A stretch of 33,578 nucleotides of DNA from Acidobacteriota bacterium (GTDB taxonomy: Bacteria > Acidobacteriota > Vicinamibacteria > Vicinamibacterales > UBA2999), in assembly GCA_016213695.1 (NCBI GenBank), contig JACQZV010000117.1:1-33578 (forward strand), written 5' to 3'. Shown here piece by piece: positions 23,133 through 30,117 of this stretch. The notes beneath the pieces are model-generated. The model ran no database searches, had not been told where the DNA came from, and saw only the letters and a program-made list of their open reading frames with translations. The position numbers and the translations under genes are program-made. Each line of letters opens with the position of its first letter. Positions within the stretch are counted from its first letter, which is position 1.

Positions 23133-24569
23133 TCAACGAAGTCCGATCAGCGGCCAGTAGAAAAGAACCAGCAACAGCACCAGCGCCCCCTGCACGAGCG
23201 TCAGCAGCAGGCCCAGGCGCAGCAGATCCCGGCCGCTGAAGTACCCGTACGACATGCCGACGATCAGCACCCCGGACTGGTACGCGAACAGTTTGCCGCT
23301 GGCGCCGAACGTCCAGATCATGCCGACGAGCAGGGGGTCGATGGCGTGGCTCTTGGCGAAGGTCATCAGCACGGGGATCGACGTCGCCAGCATCGAGATC
23401 TCGCTCGCCAGGAAGAAGTGGTAGACGAACGCGGTCCAGTAGAGCACCATCGTTGACGCGACGACGCTGCCGAGCAGGAGCGGCTCCATCCACGCCACGA
23501 CGACGTCGGTCACGAGGTCGAGCGCCTTGGTGTCGGCGAGCACCTCACCCATGCTGACGGCCGCGGCGACGAAGAAGACGGGGAGATAGTTCATCCGCTT
23601 CATCTCGTCGACGGTCAGCACGCCGATGCCGGGGGCGACGGCGGCGAGCCCGACACCGATGCCGATGATCGACGGGGGGATGTGGTGGAGGAAGTCCGTC
23701 ACCCACAGCCCGATGGCGAGCGCCGTCAGCAGCGCGGCCCGCGTGCTCGCCCCGTCCCAGGGGCGCGCCTCCCCGAGCCCGGTTTCGAGACGCCCGGCCC
23801 CGCGCGCGAACGAGGACGGTTCTGGCGGATACAGCCACAGCGTCAGCCGCCACGCGATGAGAATCGTGAGGATGTCGCACGGCAGGTACGCCAGGAACCA
23901 CCGGCTCCACAGCACCTCCACGCCGCCGAAGCGTTCGATCGCGCCGCGCGCGGTGATCGACGCCGCGCCGGCAATGATCATCTTGTCGAAGATGCTCGCC
24001 GTATACGTGATGATCAGGAACATCGCGCGGCCGACGTTGCTGCCCTGCGGGACGCCGAAGGCCTGCGCCACGCCGAGGGCGATGGCGGCCATCACGACGA
24101 CGCGCGCGACGCCGGACGGGACGACGAACGTGAGCAGGAAGTCGGTGAGGATGAGGCCGAGCAGAATGCGGGGGTACGTCGTGCCGACGCGCCGCATCAC
24201 GACCGACGCGATCCGGCGGCCGATGCCGGTCTTGGCGGCCATCGCGCCGAAGAGAATCGCGCCGAACAGGAACCAGGCGGTGTCGGTCGCGAAGCCGCGG
24301 AACGCGACGCCAAACGGCACGACGCCGAGCGCCCAGAACAGGTAGCAGCCGATCAGCCCGGACACCGCGTAGTCGGTCACTTCGGTGATCCACGCCAGGA
24401 TCATGAAGGACGCGACCGCGAGCCCGTGCTGCGCGCGCGGCTCGATCCCGAGCGGGGCGAACCACAGCAGGAGCGGGACAACCACGCAGAGCGCGCCGCC
24501 GACGTACAGTCGAAGGCTCTCGGTGTAGCCCTCCGGCGCGGCCACGTGGGCAGCGGCGTCAGTACTCAT
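23133..24569 (-). CDS. DASS/SLC13-type carboxylate transporter
   Basis: This 478-residue integral membrane protein has about 12 hydrophobic segments, starting at [20 protein letters not shown]. It resembles the divalent-anion:Na+ symporter family: [40 protein letters not shown], and a second internal repeat ([33 protein letters not shown]). Members take up succinate, citrate, tartrate or sulfate. The ATG at 24569 has AGGAG eight bases upstream. It is the first gene of the 12-gene directon, so the cluster has two uptake routes: this symporter and the ABC importer. A strong promoter upstream is not evident. Confidence 0.85.
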   Translation of the reverse strand: MSTDAAAHVAAPEGYTESLRLYVGGALCVVVPLLLWFAPLGIEPRAQHGLAVASFMILAWITEVTDYAVSGLIGCYLFWALGVVPFGVAFRGFATDTAWFLFGAILFGAMAAKTGIGRRIASVVMRRVGTTYPRILLGLILTDFLLTFVVPSGVARVVVMAAIALGVAQAFGVPQGSNVGRAMFLIITYTASIFDKMIIAGAASITARGAIERFGGVEVLWSRWFLAYLPCDILTILIAWRLTLWLYPPEPSSFARGAGRLETGLGEARPWDGASTRAALLTALAIGLWVTDFLHHIPPSIIGIGVGLAAVAPGIGVLTVDEMKRMNYLPVFFVAAAVSMGEVLADTKALDLVTDVVVAWMEPLLLGSVVASTMVLYWTAFVYHFFLASEISMLATSIPVLMTFAKSHAIDPLLVGMIWTFGASGKLFAYQSGVLIVGMSYGYFSGRDLLRLGLLLTLVQGALVLLLVLFYWPLIGLR

Positions 24570-24687
24570 CCTGCGCTCCTGGTTCGTGCATCCGATTCGG
24601 TACCCATTCGGGAATGCAAATCCTAATACAGTTCCGGAATCCTTCGCGGCCTTCCCCGTATACTCTCAGCGGTTCAGCCCAGCCCTC

Positions 24688-24865
24688 ATGGCCCCGACAC
24701 CCGGCACCCGCCTCGGCCCGTACGCAGCGACCTCCCGGATTGGCGTGGGCGGGATGGGGGAGATGTACCGCGCAACGGACACGAAGCTGAAGCGGGAGGT
24801 CGCCATCAAGCCGCGTAGCGGCGCACTGGGGCGAAGAGCTGAAGCGGCTGGTGCCGGCGAATTGA
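24688..24865 (+). pseudogene. Fossil of a Ser/Thr kinase/TolB-type gene, internally deleted
   Basis: From the ATG at 24688 the frame reads [20 protein letters not shown] then [21 protein letters not shown], the start of a Hanks-type kinase with glycine loop and ATP-binding Lys. It then breaks. In another frame, 24827-24865 reads [12 protein letters not shown] and stop, the typical last residues of kinases fused to a TolB-like beta-propeller. The whole middle (over a thousand bases in intact relatives) is missing. A TATACT -10-like element at 24659-24664 may be its old promoter and might now serve the nucleotidyltransferase gene, whose ATG begins one base after the fossil's stop. Confidence 0.75.
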
Positions 24866-24866
24866 C

Positions 24867-25373
24867 ATGAGCTCGCTGAGGGACGTGTTTCGCGTCCTGG
24901 CCGAGATGCGGGAGAGCGGCGTCGTGACCGACTATGCCATCGGTGGCGCCACGGCCGTCCTCTTCTACGCCGAGCCAACCCGCACGTACGATGTGGACGT
25001 CTTCGTCACGCTGCCCTCAGGCGCAGCGCCAACCCTGGTTTCGCTCTCGTCGGTGTATGCATGGGCGAAGACTCGCGGCATCGAGATTCAGGGCGAGCAC
25101 CTGATGATCGAGAGCGTACCAGTCCAGTTGTTCCCCGCGTACAATGCCCTCGTCGAGGAGGCCGTGGCCGGGGCGCGGGTGCACGACTACGAGGGCGTAC
25201 CGGTGCGCGTCGTCGATCCGGAACACCTGGTGGCGCTGGCGCTGCAGGCCGGCGGCGCACGGCGCCGTGAACGCGCGTGGCAGTTGCTGCAGTTCGGTGG
25301 GGTGGACCGGCAGCGTCTGCGAACGATTCTCCACGCGCACGCCGTACCGGCCGAGATTCCCGACGATGTCTGA
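24867..25373 (+). CDS. Nucleotidyltransferase-fold protein, AbiEii-like
   Basis: This 168-residue protein has the polymerase-beta nucleotidyltransferase start [20 protein letters not shown] followed by VDVFV: the GG and the D-V-D metal ligands are present. The rest ([40 protein letters not shown]) matches the AbiEii/AbiGii-like group, where the [11 protein letters not shown] helix and a third acidic residue complete the site. It overlaps the next small gene by eight bases. It is distinct from the nucleotidyltransferase at 5441, which is preceded by an Xre gene; here the partner follows. The likely role is the toxin or enzyme half of a two-gene module. The start at 24867 follows the end of a kinase fossil. 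Confidence 0.78.
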   Translation: MSSLRDVFRVLAEMRESGVVTDYAIGGATAVLFYAEPTRTYDVDVFVTLPSGAAPTLVSLSSVYAWAKTRGIEIQGEHLMIESVPVQLFPAYNALVEEAVAGARVHDYEGVPVRVVDPEHLVALALQAGGARRRERAWQLLQFGGVDRQRLRTILHAHAVPAEIPDDV

Positions 25374-25557
25374 ACGACCCACGTCCGATACGGCGGCCCT
25401 GTTCGATCGATCACGCGCGTGGCATCAGGAACAGGCGCGGCTCCCGCTGCGCGAGAAAATTCGAATTCTGCTCGAGCTCCAGCGGCAGGACCTGCCACTC
25501 CTGGCCCGGCAACGGCCCTTACGACCCTGGGAGCGGCCGTGGCAAATCACCCCATGA
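25366..25557 (+). CDS. Small partner of the nucleotidyltransferase, candidate antitoxin
   Basis: This is a 63-residue charged protein: [20 protein letters not shown], then LPLREKIRILLELQRQDLPL and a Pro/Arg/Trp-rich end (RPWERPWQITP). The ATG overlaps the stop of the nucleotidyltransferase gene by eight bases. It probably forms a helical hairpin that binds the nucleotidyltransferase. I know no named family. Evidence that it is real: tight coupling, and a decayed copy of its C-terminal codons at 26420-26495 in which the ARQRPLRxxERPWxITP pattern and stop are kept. Confidence 0.6.
   Translation: MSERPTSDTAALFDRSRAWHQEQARLPLREKIRILLELQRQDLPLLARQRPLRPWERPWQITP
25482..25557 (+). repeat. 76-bp direct repeat, copy 1 (3' end of the small partner gene)
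   Basis: This segment and 26420-26495 align over 76 bases without gaps, 62 of them identical by my count. It encodes the C-terminus of the small protein. The two copies bracket the kinase fossil at 25580 and the VapBC-type module. Confidence 0.75.
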
Positions 25558-25579
25558 GTACGTTCCTTCGACTTTGGCG

Positions 25580-25753
25580 GTGACGCCCGGCACCCGCCTC
25601 GGCCCTTGTGAAGTGATCGCGCAGATCGGCGAAGGCCTCTGTGCGGCCGTTTCCCGACGTGAACAGCGGCCGCTGGCAGGTCTCCACGGCCGGCGGCAGC
25701 CGCCGCTCTGGGCGCCGGGCGGGCAGGAGCTGTTCTACGTGCCGGCGAACTAA
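25580..25753 (+). pseudogene. Second kinase/TolB fossil, internally deleted and frameshifted
   Basis: The frame from 25580 gives [19 protein letters not shown], the N-terminus of a Hanks-type kinase of the TolB-fused kind. It is then joined to propeller C-terminal sequence: one frame reads RPFPDVNSGRWQVSTAGGS and another PLWAPGGQELFYVPAN before the stop. The catalytic kinase domain and most of the propeller are gone. Together with 24688-24865 this makes two independent deletion remnants of the same gene family within 1 kb. Its 3' end overlaps the convergent PIN-toxin gene by four bases. Confidence 0.72.
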
Positions 25754-26163
25754 CCTCGGGATCGTTCGGGCGGCGTGAGTGCCTTCAGAAACTGCCGCGG
25801 CGAGCGGATGCGGATGCCTCGATATGATTCGAGCACGAGCAGGTCGTCGTCGCCGGTCACGATGACATCGGCGCCCACCGCCATCGCTGTCGCCAGCACC
25901 GTGTCATCGTCCGGATCGCGGCAGACCGCCGCTGGCAGCGGATCCGGCTCCACCAGGTGAACGTGGGCACGAAAGTCCTGGAGGAACCGCGTCGCCTCCG
26001 GTGTCAGGGTGAATTTCTCGCGCAGCGTCCGCTCCAGCTCGTGGATCAATGGCGTCGACGACGCGATGGCGTGGAGGCGGACGCCGTGCTGCACGACCTC
26101 ATGGCACAAGCCCTTCGCCACGAGCGCCGCGACGAGGACGTTGGTGTCGAGCACGATCGTCAC
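25750..26163 (-). CDS. PIN-domain toxin, VapC-like
   Basis: This 137-residue PIN-domain ribonuclease has acidic metal-binding residues at Asp6 (VLDTNVLVAAL), Glu in LIHELERTL, and Asp residues in CRDPDDDTVLATAM and VIVTGDDDLLVLES. The layout matches the PIN family often annotated as putative toxin component of COG1569, which cuts RNA. Its ATG overlaps the stop of the upstream ribbon-helix-helix gene (ATGA), so toxin synthesis depends on antitoxin translation. All expected acidic residues are present, so the toxin looks active. It sits between two 76-base direct repeats. Confidence 0.87.
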   Translation of the reverse strand: MTIVLDTNVLVAALVAKGLCHEVVQHGVRLHAIASSTPLIHELERTLREKFTLTPEATRFLQDFRAHVHLVEPDPLPAAVCRDPDDDTVLATAMAVGADVIVTGDDDLLVLESYRGIRIRSPRQFLKALTPPERSRG

Positions 26164-26378
26164 GACACGATCGTGAACACGTCCTCGTCGGTGAAGATGC
26201 CCCTGGCGCGCGCCCGCGGCACGAGGCTGGCGCGCGCGGCCTCGAAGGTGCCGAGGAGCTGCTCGGCCGCGATCGCCCGACGGACGTACTGGCTGAGGGT
26301 GAGCTTCTCGGCCCGGGCAAGCCTGGCGAGCCGCCGCCGTGTGCCTTTCGGCACGCGAATCGTGAGCACTTCCTCCAT
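26160..26378 (-). CDS. Ribbon-helix-helix antitoxin, VapB-like
   Basis: This 72-residue protein begins MEEVLTIRVPKGTRRRLARL, a beta strand followed by the first helix of a CopG/Arc-type DNA-binding fold (second helix LTLSQYVRRAIAAE). The C-terminal part (FEAARASLVPRARARGIFTD) would wrap the PIN toxin. The ATG at 26378 lies three bases downstream of a perfect operator palindrome with no ribosome binding site in between. This supports a short or leaderless mRNA. A longer frame to 26450 exists but would place the palindrome inside the gene. It overlaps the toxin gene by four bases. Confidence 0.85.
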   Translation of the reverse strand: MEEVLTIRVPKGTRRRLARLARAEKLTLSQYVRRAIAAEQLLGTFEAARASLVPRARARGIFTDEDVFTIVS

Positions 26379-26380
26379 GT

Positions 26381-26397
26381 GTATGACTGTGTCATAC
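26381..26397. promoter_or_regulatory. Perfect 7+7 palindrome, probable operator of the VapBC-type module
   Basis: GTATGAC-TGT-GTCATAC lies directly upstream of the antitoxin ATG. Ribbon-helix-helix antitoxins bind such short inverted repeats to repress their own operon. A TTGACG -35-like hexamer is present on the minus strand (26414-26409), but no well-spaced -10 is clear. Confidence 0.7.
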
Positions 26398-26419
26398 GCC
26401 TGCTTGAGCGTCAAGGCAC

Positions 26420-26495
26420 GCGGCAGGAACGACTCCTCCCGGCCCGGCAACGGCCCTTGCGACGCCGGGAGCGGCCGTGGGAGATTACGCCGTGA
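26420..26495 (+). repeat. 76-bp direct repeat, copy 2 (decayed 3' end of a small-partner gene)
   Basis: This is the same 76 bases as 25482-25557, with 14 differences. In frame it still reads LLPARQRPLRRRERPWEITP and a stop at 26493-26495, but no start or upstream part of the gene remains. The stop overlaps the ATG of the decarboxylase-like gene (TGATG-type overlap). Confidence 0.72.
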
Positions 26496-27439
26496 TGGAT
26501 CGCCTCAGACTCAAGACGGCGCTGGTCACCCGGGGACACACACAGGCGCTGAAGGATGGGACCGTAGCGCCTCGCACCTTCGAGTTCGACTTCGAAGAGG
26601 TCCCGTCCATCATCCAGGCGTTCCGCCGCATGGTGCGCGGGCTCGAGTTCGACGTCTCGGAGATGGCGATCACCACCTACATCTGCGCCAAAGCGCACGG
26701 CGCGCGTTTTACGGCGATCCCCGTTTTCCCGATGCGCGCCTTTCATCACGGCGCGATCGTCTGCAACACGAGGAGCGGCATCCGGAGTCCGACGGATCTC
26801 GAGGGCCGGCGCGTGGGCGTCAACCGGGGCTATACGGTGACGACCGGCGTGTGGGCGCGCGCCATCCTGCAGCATCAGTACGGCGTGGACCTGACGCACA
26901 TCACGTGGGTGCTCTCCGGCGACGAGCACGTGGCCGAGTGGAAGCCGCCCTCGAACGTCGTGCCGATTGAGGCCGGCCAGAAGATGGAGGACCTCGTGGC
27001 CTCGGGCGAGATCCCCGCCGCCATTGGCGTGCAGATCGAGTCGCCCGATGTGAAGCCCCTCATCTCCAATGCCAGGGAGGCAGGGTTCGAGGCGCTCCGC
27101 GCGCGCGGCCACTACCCCATCAACCACACGGTGGTCGTCAAGGACGAGCTGCTGGCCGCGCATCCGGATCTCGCCCCCGATCTCTTTCACGCGTTCGCCG
27201 AGGCCAAGCGGCCGTACCTCCAGCGCCTGGCGGACGGCGGCATTCCACAGCCCTCCAAAGACGACGAGGTGTTCAAGCGCGTGATGGAGATCACAGGTGA
27301 TCCGCTGCCGTACGGGATCGAGCCGAACCGGCGGATGCTGAAGGCCGTCGTCCACCACGCCCTCGAGCAGGGGATCATTTCCCGCGCGGTCGCGCTCGAA
27401 GACCTGTTCCCGCCCAGCACTCACGCGTTGACGGCGTAA
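26495..27439 (+). CDS. 4,5-dihydroxyphthalate decarboxylase-family protein
   Basis: This 314-residue protein resembles 4,5-dihydroxyphthalate decarboxylase, which turns that intermediate of phthalate breakdown into protocatechuate. Typical segments are LKTALVTRGHTQALKDGTV, FDFEEVPSIIQAFRRMVRGL, FDVSEMAITTYICAKAHGAR, FHHGAIVCNTRSGIRSPTDL and EGRRVGVNRGYTVTTGVWAR. The fold is that of periplasmic binding proteins, but there is no signal peptide, as expected for the enzyme. I start at the ATG at 26495; the GTG at 26477 lies within the decayed repeat. A Rieske oxygenase gene (30594) and an aldolase gene are near, fitting aromatic-acid catabolism. Many family members act on unknown substrates, so phthalate should not be assumed. 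Confidence 0.8.
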   Translation: MDRLRLKTALVTRGHTQALKDGTVAPRTFEFDFEEVPSIIQAFRRMVRGLEFDVSEMAITTYICAKAHGARFTAIPVFPMRAFHHGAIVCNTRSGIRSPTDLEGRRVGVNRGYTVTTGVWARAILQHQYGVDLTHITWVLSGDEHVAEWKPPSNVVPIEAGQKMEDLVASGEIPAAIGVQIESPDVKPLISNAREAGFEALRARGHYPINHTVVVKDELLAAHPDLAPDLFHAFAEAKRPYLQRLADGGIPQPSKDDEVFKRVMEITGDPLPYGIEPNRRMLKAVVHHALEQGIISRAVALEDLFPPSTHALTA

Positions 27440-27443
27440 GACA

Positions 27444-27508
27444 GTCCGGCTGAAGCCGGACACTACGTACGCAGCGTACGCGTACGTAGTGTCCGCCTTC
27501 AGGCGGAC
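27444..27508. repeat. Inverted pair of REP-like repeats between convergent genes
   Basis: GTCCGGCTGAAGCCGGAC plus ACTACGTAC (27444-27470) faces CGTACGTAGTGTCCGCCTTC plus AGGCGGAC (27481-27508). The spacer is CGTACG-rich. The pair can form two hairpins and act as a bidirectional terminator. The second copy supplies the stop codon of the alpha/beta-hydrolase gene. Confidence 0.85.
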
Positions 27509-28356
27509 CCTTGTTGATCGAGAAAATCCAGGAGCCGCGCGGGCGCGGTGACCTCCGTCTGCCCTTCCACCGGCACGTCCCAGTACTCGGCGCGCGGCAG
27601 GCATTCTTCCAGATACCGCGCTGCCGAGGTGGCGTGCGTCTTGTCGCGCCCCGGCACGACGAGTGCCGGCACGTCGAGGCCGAAGAGCGCCTCCGGCTCG
27701 ACGCCGGGTGACGTGTCCCGATCGAACAGGTTGTCGCGCATCGCGGCCACGAGCGCCGTGTACTGCGCCGGATCGCGCCGCGCGTACTCGCGGGCGAATC
27801 CCTCGTCGCGCCTGATGACCGACGCCCACGGCCCCTGCCGCGGATCCTGGTTGAAGGGCTTCCCCTCCGCCTCGACGAGCGACACCACACCCTCGAGCCC
27901 GTGCTCCCGCGCGTAGGCCAGGTGTGCCTCGAAGCGCGCGTGGCTGCTGATTCGGTAGTGCGGGCCGCCCACCGGCCAGTAGAGGACGAGGCTCGCGGTC
28001 ATCTCGCGATGCGCCACGCCGAAGGCCATCGCGGGCGAGCAGCCCATGCAGGCGCCCATGACGTGCGCCTGCCGGATCTGAAGATGGTCGAGCAGCCCCT
28101 GGCCCTGCGCCACGTAGTGCGCCCAGCCGATGGCCTCGACGCGCCCGCCCGACTCGCCGCACTCGCGCCGGTCGAAGACGATGCAGGTGTAGCGCGTCGA
28201 GAGGTACTCGAGGGGGCGGATGCGCGCGTAGATCCCCTGCGTGGTCCACTTCTCGATGGTGGCGTCGAAGCCGCCGGGCGAGAACATGAGCACCGGCGGG
28301 CCGGAGCCGACCACGTCGTAGCGGGTGGCGATGCCGTCGATGGTCGTGGTTGGCAT
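27499..28356 (-). CDS. Alpha/beta-hydrolase-fold protein with Cys at the nucleophile elbow
   Basis: This 285-residue protein has the alpha/beta-hydrolase core: SGPPVLMFSPGGFDATIEKW, with the oxyanion loop, then CIVFDRRECGESGG. The nucleophile elbow is VMGACMGCSPAM, so the GxSxG Ser is Cys103 (GACMG), as in dienelactone hydrolase. The acid strand is VVPGRDKTHATSAARYLEEC. At the place where a catalytic His is usual, the sequence reads VPVEGQTEVTAPARLLDFLD, with no His. It may use another His or be a non-hydrolytic relative. It lies on the minus strand downstream of the PanB-like gene, probably in one operon. The stop codon is in a repeat unit, so the terminal G-S-A is partly repeat-encoded. Confidence 0.8.
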   Translation of the reverse strand: MPTTTIDGIATRYDVVGSGPPVLMFSPGGFDATIEKWTTQGIYARIRPLEYLSTRYTCIVFDRRECGESGGRVEAIGWAHYVAQGQGLLDHLQIRQAHVMGACMGCSPAMAFGVAHREMTASLVLYWPVGGPHYRISSHARFEAHLAYAREHGLEGVVSLVEAEGKPFNQDPRQGPWASVIRRDEGFAREYARRDPAQYTALVAAMRDNLFDRDTSPGVEPEALFGLDVPALVVPGRDKTHATSAARYLEECLPRAEYWDVPVEGQTEVTAPARLLDFLDQQGSA

Positions 28357-28365
28357 ATCGATGTC

Positions 28366-28404
28366 GCGGGTCCGCCGGTGGAGCCCTGCGCGGAACCCGC
28401 CCTA
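28366..28404. repeat. Second repeat family, copy between the PanB-like and hydrolase genes
   Basis: GCGGGTCCGC...GCGGAACCCGCC plus CTAC repeats the arms found at 17005-17041. It fills the 45-base gap and reaches the stop codon of the PanB-like gene (28402-28404). Confidence 0.7.
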
Positions 28405-29220
28405 CTTCCCTTTAATCTGCTTGCCTGCGCGCACGTCGCCCGCGTAGGCCTGAATCGCGTCGAGCGCCACGCGCGCCACGTTCGCGTAGCGCTCGATGCC
28501 ATCGTCGAGCGCGGCGGCCGTGTAGCCGATGGCGTTGCCGATCGCGCGCACGCGGCCATCCAGCCACGGCCCGCCGCCGAGCCCGCCCATCACCGGAATC
28601 GCCACCGCCTGCGCCACCGCCGGTCCGGCCACCGGCCCCGAGTGGGTGAAATCGAGCAGCGCCGCGCCCGCCGCCTCCAGCAGCTTCGCCTCGGCGACGA
28701 ACCGATCGGTCAACGCCGCGGCGAGTTCGGGGATCGACATCGGCGTGGCGGCGGGTCCGGAAGGACTCGCCCGGCGGGCCATGGTATGCGGCGTGATGCC
28801 GAACTGCGCCCACACCGGAATGCCCGCGCCGGCGATCGCCTTCGCCGCCTCGGGATGGTCGGCCGCGGCGTCGAGCTTCACCATGTCGGCGCCGCCGTCC
28901 CTCGTCAGCACCCGGGCGGCCGCGACCGCGGCGTCCGCCCCCTTCTGCATCGGACCGTAGGGGAAGTCGCAGCTGACGAGCGCCCGCCCGACGCCCCGTC
29001 GCACGGCCTGGCAGGCAAGGAGCATCTGATCGAGAGTCACCTCCAGCTCGCTCCCCTGCCCCCACATGTTGACGCCGACCGAATCGCCCACCGACACGAT
29101 GTCGACGCCGGCGCGGTCGACGATCTGCGCCATCTGATAGTCGTAGACGACGACGGCGACGATCTTCCGCCGGTCGCGCTTCATCTGCTGAAGCGCCGCC
29201 ACGGTTATCTTTCCCTTCAC
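28402..29220 (-). CDS. Divergent PanB-superfamily (ketopantoate hydroxymethyltransferase-like) protein
   Basis: This 272-residue TIM-barrel protein aligns with PanB through most of its length: VAVVVYDYQMAQIVDRAGVD, VSVGDSVGVNMWG (Asp46) and LVSCDFPYGPM (Asp85), the metal ligands, then ADMVKLD with the conserved Lys115. Where E. coli PanB has KIEGG, this has KLD. Where PanB has the acidic segment LECVPVELA, with its catalytic Glu, this reads LDFTHSGPVAG and lacks both Glu residues. It is therefore probably not making ketopantoate but acting on another 2-oxo acid, or it belongs to the related PEP-mutase group. The GTG at 29220 has AGGGA eight bases upstream. It is divergent from the aldolase gene across 33 bases. 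Confidence 0.78.
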   Translation of the reverse strand: MKGKITVAALQQMKRDRRKIVAVVVYDYQMAQIVDRAGVDIVSVGDSVGVNMWGQGSELEVTLDQMLLACQAVRRGVGRALVSCDFPYGPMQKGADAAVAAARVLTRDGGADMVKLDAAADHPEAAKAIAGAGIPVWAQFGITPHTMARRASPSGPAATPMSIPELAAALTDRFVAEAKLLEAAGAALLDFTHSGPVAGPAVAQAVAIPVMGGLGGGPWLDGRVRAIGNAIGYTAAALDDGIERYANVARVALDAIQAYAGDVRAGKQIKGK

Positions 29221-29253
29221 GCGCGCAGTCCCTGTCGCCAATACTATTGCAGC

Positions 29254-30117
29254 ATGCCCGAGCTGCCGCGTCTCAATAGCGTCATCCGCCTGCTCGAAGA
29301 GGGCAAGGTTCCGCTCGCCGCCTTCTCGCCGCCGTCGGCCGACAGCGCCGTCGCGCTCTCGGTTTCCGCCTACGACGCGGTGGTGTTCGAGATGGAGCAC
29401 AACCCGTACGACGTCAAGGATCTCCGCGACGCGCTGCAGTACATGCTGAGCCGACGGCAGATTCTCGACCGCGGCTCGCTGGCGCCGGCGGTCACGCCGA
29501 TGGTCCGCATTCCGGCCAACGGCGCCGAGATGAACCAGTGGCTGGCCAAGCAGGTGCTCGACGTCGGCGTCTTCGGCGTCGTCTTTCCGCACGTGAGCAC
29601 GGTGGACGAGGCCTACAACGCGGTGGCCTCGTGCCGCTACGCGCGCCCGGCGTCGGCGCCCTTCTACGAGCCGCAGGGGCACCGCGGCGACCAGCCGGTG
29701 CACGCCGCCCGCTACTGGGGCATCACGCCGCAGGAGTACTACGCGAAGGCCGACGTCTGGCCGCTGAATCCGCAGGGCGAGATTCTCGTCATCATCCAGT
29801 GCGAGCACGTGAAGACGATCGACGCCCTGCCGCGGATGCTGAAGGAGGTGCCCGGCATCGGCGTCGTGCTCATCGGCGAGGGCGACCTGTCGCAGAGCCT
29901 CGGCTGCCCGCGCCAGTACGACCACCCGGCCGTCGTCGAGGCGATGACCGCCATCCGGCGCATCTGCGCGGAGCACGGCGTGGCCTGCGGCCATCCGCAC
30001 GCCGACGCGAAGAACGCGCAGCAGATCGCCGAAGACGGCTACCGCTTCGTGATGGCGGCGCCCACGCGATCGTTCGCGGGGCTGGAGGCGTGCCGGAAGG
30101 CTATCGGAAGGACCTGA
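29254..30117 (+). CDS. HpcH/HpaI-family aldolase
   Basis: This 287-residue metal-dependent class II aldolase has the TIM barrel of 4-hydroxy-2-oxoheptanedioate aldolases and citrate lyase beta subunits. VVFEMEHNPYDVKDLRDALQ carries the catalytic region, VTPMVRIPANGAEMNQWLAK the phosphate/carboxylate contacts, ILVIIQCEHVKTIDALPRML one metal Glu, and VVLIGEGDLSQSLG the metal Asp. The enzymes cleave 2-oxo-3-deoxy or 4-hydroxy-2-oxo acids to pyruvate and an aldehyde, the last step of several aromatic meta-cleavage routes. Beside the Rieske oxygenase and the decarboxylase homologue it fits a lower-pathway role. A TACTAT element six bases before the ATG hints at a leaderless transcript. The 3' end overlaps the next convergent gene by 17 bases. 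Confidence 0.86.
   Translation: MPELPRLNSVIRLLEEGKVPLAAFSPPSADSAVALSVSAYDAVVFEMEHNPYDVKDLRDALQYMLSRRQILDRGSLAPAVTPMVRIPANGAEMNQWLAKQVLDVGVFGVVFPHVSTVDEAYNAVASCRYARPASAPFYEPQGHRGDQPVHAARYWGITPQEYYAKADVWPLNPQGEILVIIQCEHVKTIDALPRMLKEVPGIGVVLIGEGDLSQSLGCPRQYDHPAVVEAMTAIRRICAEHGVACGHPHADAKNAQQIAEDGYRFVMAAPTRSFAGLEACRKAIGRT

Noticed and set aside
27471..27486. CGTACG-rich palindromes in the spacer of the repeat pair
   Set aside because: Short and probably remnants of the repeat tails (ACTACGTAC); not enough to call a separate site.
27901..29253. N-terminal extension of the HpcH/HpaI aldolase frame
   Set aside because: The open frame continues far upstream only as the complement of the hydrolase and PanB-like genes; the aldolase fold starts at the ATG at 29254.
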